Assembly (NCBI GenBank): GCA_016776705.1 | Contig: JADHSW010000185.1 | Coordinates: 1 to 5,592, forward strand | Direction of reading: 5' to 3' | DNA: 5,592 nucleotides | Source: Rhodospirillales bacterium | GTDB taxonomy: Bacteria; Pseudomonadota; Alphaproteobacteria; Rhodospirillales; JABHCV01 | Shown: piece after piece, positions 4,032-5,592 of the stretch | Position numbering within the stretch: the first letter of the stretch is position 1 | Layout of the letters: the number at the start of each line of letters is the position of its first letter | Made by a program: the position numbers and the translations under genes | Notes under the pieces: model-generated | Seen by the model: the letters and a program-made list of their open reading frames with translations, nothing else | The model's database searches: none | Told to the model about the DNA's origin: nothing

Positions 4032-5592
4032 ATGTTTGTTGCGGGGATCTACCTTTTTGGCGGCTTAGATTTCGTTGAAAACCATTTAACGGATTGGCGT
4101 TTCCGCATAATTGAACGCGATGCCAGCGATACCCTTGTTGTCGTCGAAATTGATCCAATCAGTTTGAATGAGATAGACGTTTGGCCATTGCCTCGTGGCC
4201 TTTACGCTGTGGCACTGGATAAACTTCTTGCTGCCGGGGCCGATGGCGTAGCTATAAACGTCGATTTCAGCACTTCGTCCTCATCTGCAGAAGACAAAAT
4301 GCTGCAACTATCGCTTGCCCAATCGCGAGGAAAGGTAATTCTTCCCATATTCAAACAACCCGCGGAGGGCACCGACGGCGGGCGTGAATATATTATTTCA
4401 CTTCCCATTCAGCAATTTCGCGAGCATGCGCAACTGGCCTTCATCAATGTGCAACCCGAAACCGACGGGCTTATTCGGCGCATGTCTGTACGCGAGAGTT
4501 GGAACAAGCAAACCTTTCCGTCGTTGTCCTTTGCTCTAACAAAAGCCACCGACTTTGAATTCAATTCATTTTTTATCGACTATGGTATCCGCAAGGATTC
4601 AATCCCCCGTATTTCTTTTGTGGATATACTGCGCGGCACCTTCGACAAATCCACAATCACCGGTAAACAGGTAATCATCGGCGTCACCGCTGTCGAATTG
4701 GGTAACCAGCTAGCGGTCCCTGTACACTATGCGACTTCTGGAACGCTGATCCAGGCGATTGCATATGAATCCCTCGCCCAAAAACGTGCACTGCTTCCGT
4801 TAGCTCCTACACCGGTTCTTATTTTGACGTTCCTGCTTGCATTGTTCCTTGCGCCACGTTTCAAGGAATGGTCTTGGCGACGCGGACTTGCCATCGTTAT
4901 TTTGACCAGCGCTCCTCTCTTTTCACTTGCCCTTGTAGCGCAATATTTGACGCCGGTCTTGATCGACATCACGCCGTTGATACTCTTGATCTCGATTTCC
5001 TATGGCGTTGCTTTGGTGCACCGCATCGATCAGCAGGCTGTAGGCCTGATGTTCCAGGGCATCGAAATTCGGCGCAGAGACATGATGATGCGAAATGTTG
5101 TGGAAAACAGCTTCGATGGCATCATCACAATCGATGACAAGGGAATTATTGAGTCTATCAATCCCGCCGCCTTAGGGTTGTTTGAATATTCTTCTGAAAA
5201 TATCCTCGGCCAGCACATGGGTATGATATTTTCCGGGTTGAGGGAAGAAAGTGAAGGAAAAGAATTATTCGATTTTCTCAGGATTGGTCAAGGATCGCAC
5301 GATATAGAAGGGCGTAGCAGCAATGGCAGGATATTCCCCGGGGAGGTGGAGGTTACCGAGATTCAAATGGACGACCGCAGGGTTTTAACGGCCTTCATCC
5401 GTGACATCACTGAACGAAGTAACCTGAAGGCGGAACTTGAACATCACGCTCTCCATGACACGTTAACGGATTTACCTAACCGTACCCTGTTCTTTGACCG
5501 TCTTGATCGCGCTATTATCTCCGCCCGCCGCTCTCGTCATTCGCTCGCGGTATTGCTCATCGATCTTAATCGTTTTAAAGGGGTCAATGACA
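4032..5592 (+). CDS. CHASE2-PAS-GGDEF membrane sensor, predicted cyclic-di-GMP signalling (3' end outside window)
   Basis: The frame stays open from the TGA at 3984 to the right edge: 520 residues from the ATG at 4032. The CHASE2 periplasmic sensor domain (about residues 15-250) shows DWRFR (21-25), VVVEIDPISLNEIDVWPLPRG, AAGADGVAINVDFS and GKQVIIGVTA. Three hydrophobic segments follow at about 256-275, 286-306 and 312-330. A PAS domain runs from about 351 (NVVENSFDGIITIDDKG) to AFIRDITERS (454-463). The GGDEF domain begins at HDTLTDLPNR (475) and reaches IDLNRFKGVND at the edge. Its catalytic GG(D/E)EF motif, any I-site and a possible EAL domain are not visible, so diguanylate cyclase activity is inferred. 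The start is uncertain: the ATG at 4032 has no Shine-Dalgarno and leaves a membrane helix of only about 15 residues, whereas the ATC at 3999 lies 8 bases after GAAGGG and would restore ISQQVSNFIIFMFVAGIYLF. The FecR gene upstream suggests a periplasmic partner. Confidence 0.88.
   Translation, partial: MFVAGIYLFGGLDFVENHLTDWRFRIIERDASDTLVVVEIDPISLNEIDVWPLPRGLYAVALDKLLAAGADGVAINVDFSTSSSSAEDKMLQLSLAQSRGKVILPIFKQPAEGTDGGREYIISLPIQQFREHAQLAFINVQPETDGLIRRMSVRESWNKQTFPSLSFALTKATDFEFNSFFIDYGIRKDSIPRISFVDILRGTFDKSTITGKQVIIGVTAVELGNQLAVPVHYATSGTLIQAIAYESLAQKRALLPLAPTPVLILTFLLALFLAPRFKEWSWRRGLAIVILTSAPLFSLALVAQYLTPVLIDITPLILLISISYGVALVHRIDQQAVGLMFQGIEIRRRDMMMRNVVENSFDGIITIDDKGIIESINPAALGLFEYSSENILGQHMGMIFSGLREESEGKELFDFLRIGQGSHDIEGRSSNGRIFPGEVEVTEIQMDDRRVLTAFIRDITERSNLKAELEHHALHDTLTDLPNRTLFFDRLDRAIISARRSRHSLAVLLIDLNRFKGVND

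Noticed and set aside
4727..5218. Short frames on both strands within 4727-5218
   Set aside because: They lie inside the CHASE2-PAS coding frame, which is continuous and recognisable throughout; none has its own signals.

Overview
The window looks like a moderate-GC proteobacterial chromosome segment, most likely an alphaproteobacterium of the Rhodospirillales type. That placement is an inference from three things: protein resemblance, the pairing of a FecR-domain protein with a CHASE2 receptor, and short degenerate intergenic repeats. No rRNA, tRNA or CRISPR is visible, and no intact mobile element. All confident genes are on the + strand.

Left block (about 1-2080): the C-terminal part of hypF, the carbamoyltransferase that starts assembly of the CN/CO ligands of [NiFe]-hydrogenase. 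It overlaps by four bases (ATGA) with a membrane protein of the NicO/NiCoT nickel-cobalt transporter family that carries a large His-rich loop. Together they look like the end of a hydrogenase-maturation operon in which cofactor assembly and nickel handling are translationally coupled.

Middle block (about 2081-2820): some 740 bases without a convincing gene. It contains a degenerate repeat cluster (two exact 22-bp tandem copies plus diverged relatives and an inverted 12-bp core copy further on), two stem-loops, a strong intrinsic terminator, and a tandem GGGGCTACC repeat right after that terminator. A 73-codon reading frame here is probably not a gene. The block separates the hydrogenase operon from the next unit and may be an old insertion scar.

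Right block (2821-5592): a secreted or periplasmic FecR-domain protein with a low-complexity Gly/Asn/Ser tail. It is followed, after a terminator-like hairpin, by a large membrane receptor (CHASE2, transmembrane helices, PAS, start of GGDEF) that runs off the right edge. The FecR protein and the CHASE2 sensory domain would both face the periplasm, so they may form a sensing pair feeding a cytoplasmic cyclic-di-GMP output. The receptor's start is unusual: the only good Shine-Dalgarno sequence points to an ATC codon, while the first in-frame ATG has no Shine-Dalgarno and would cut into the first membrane helix.
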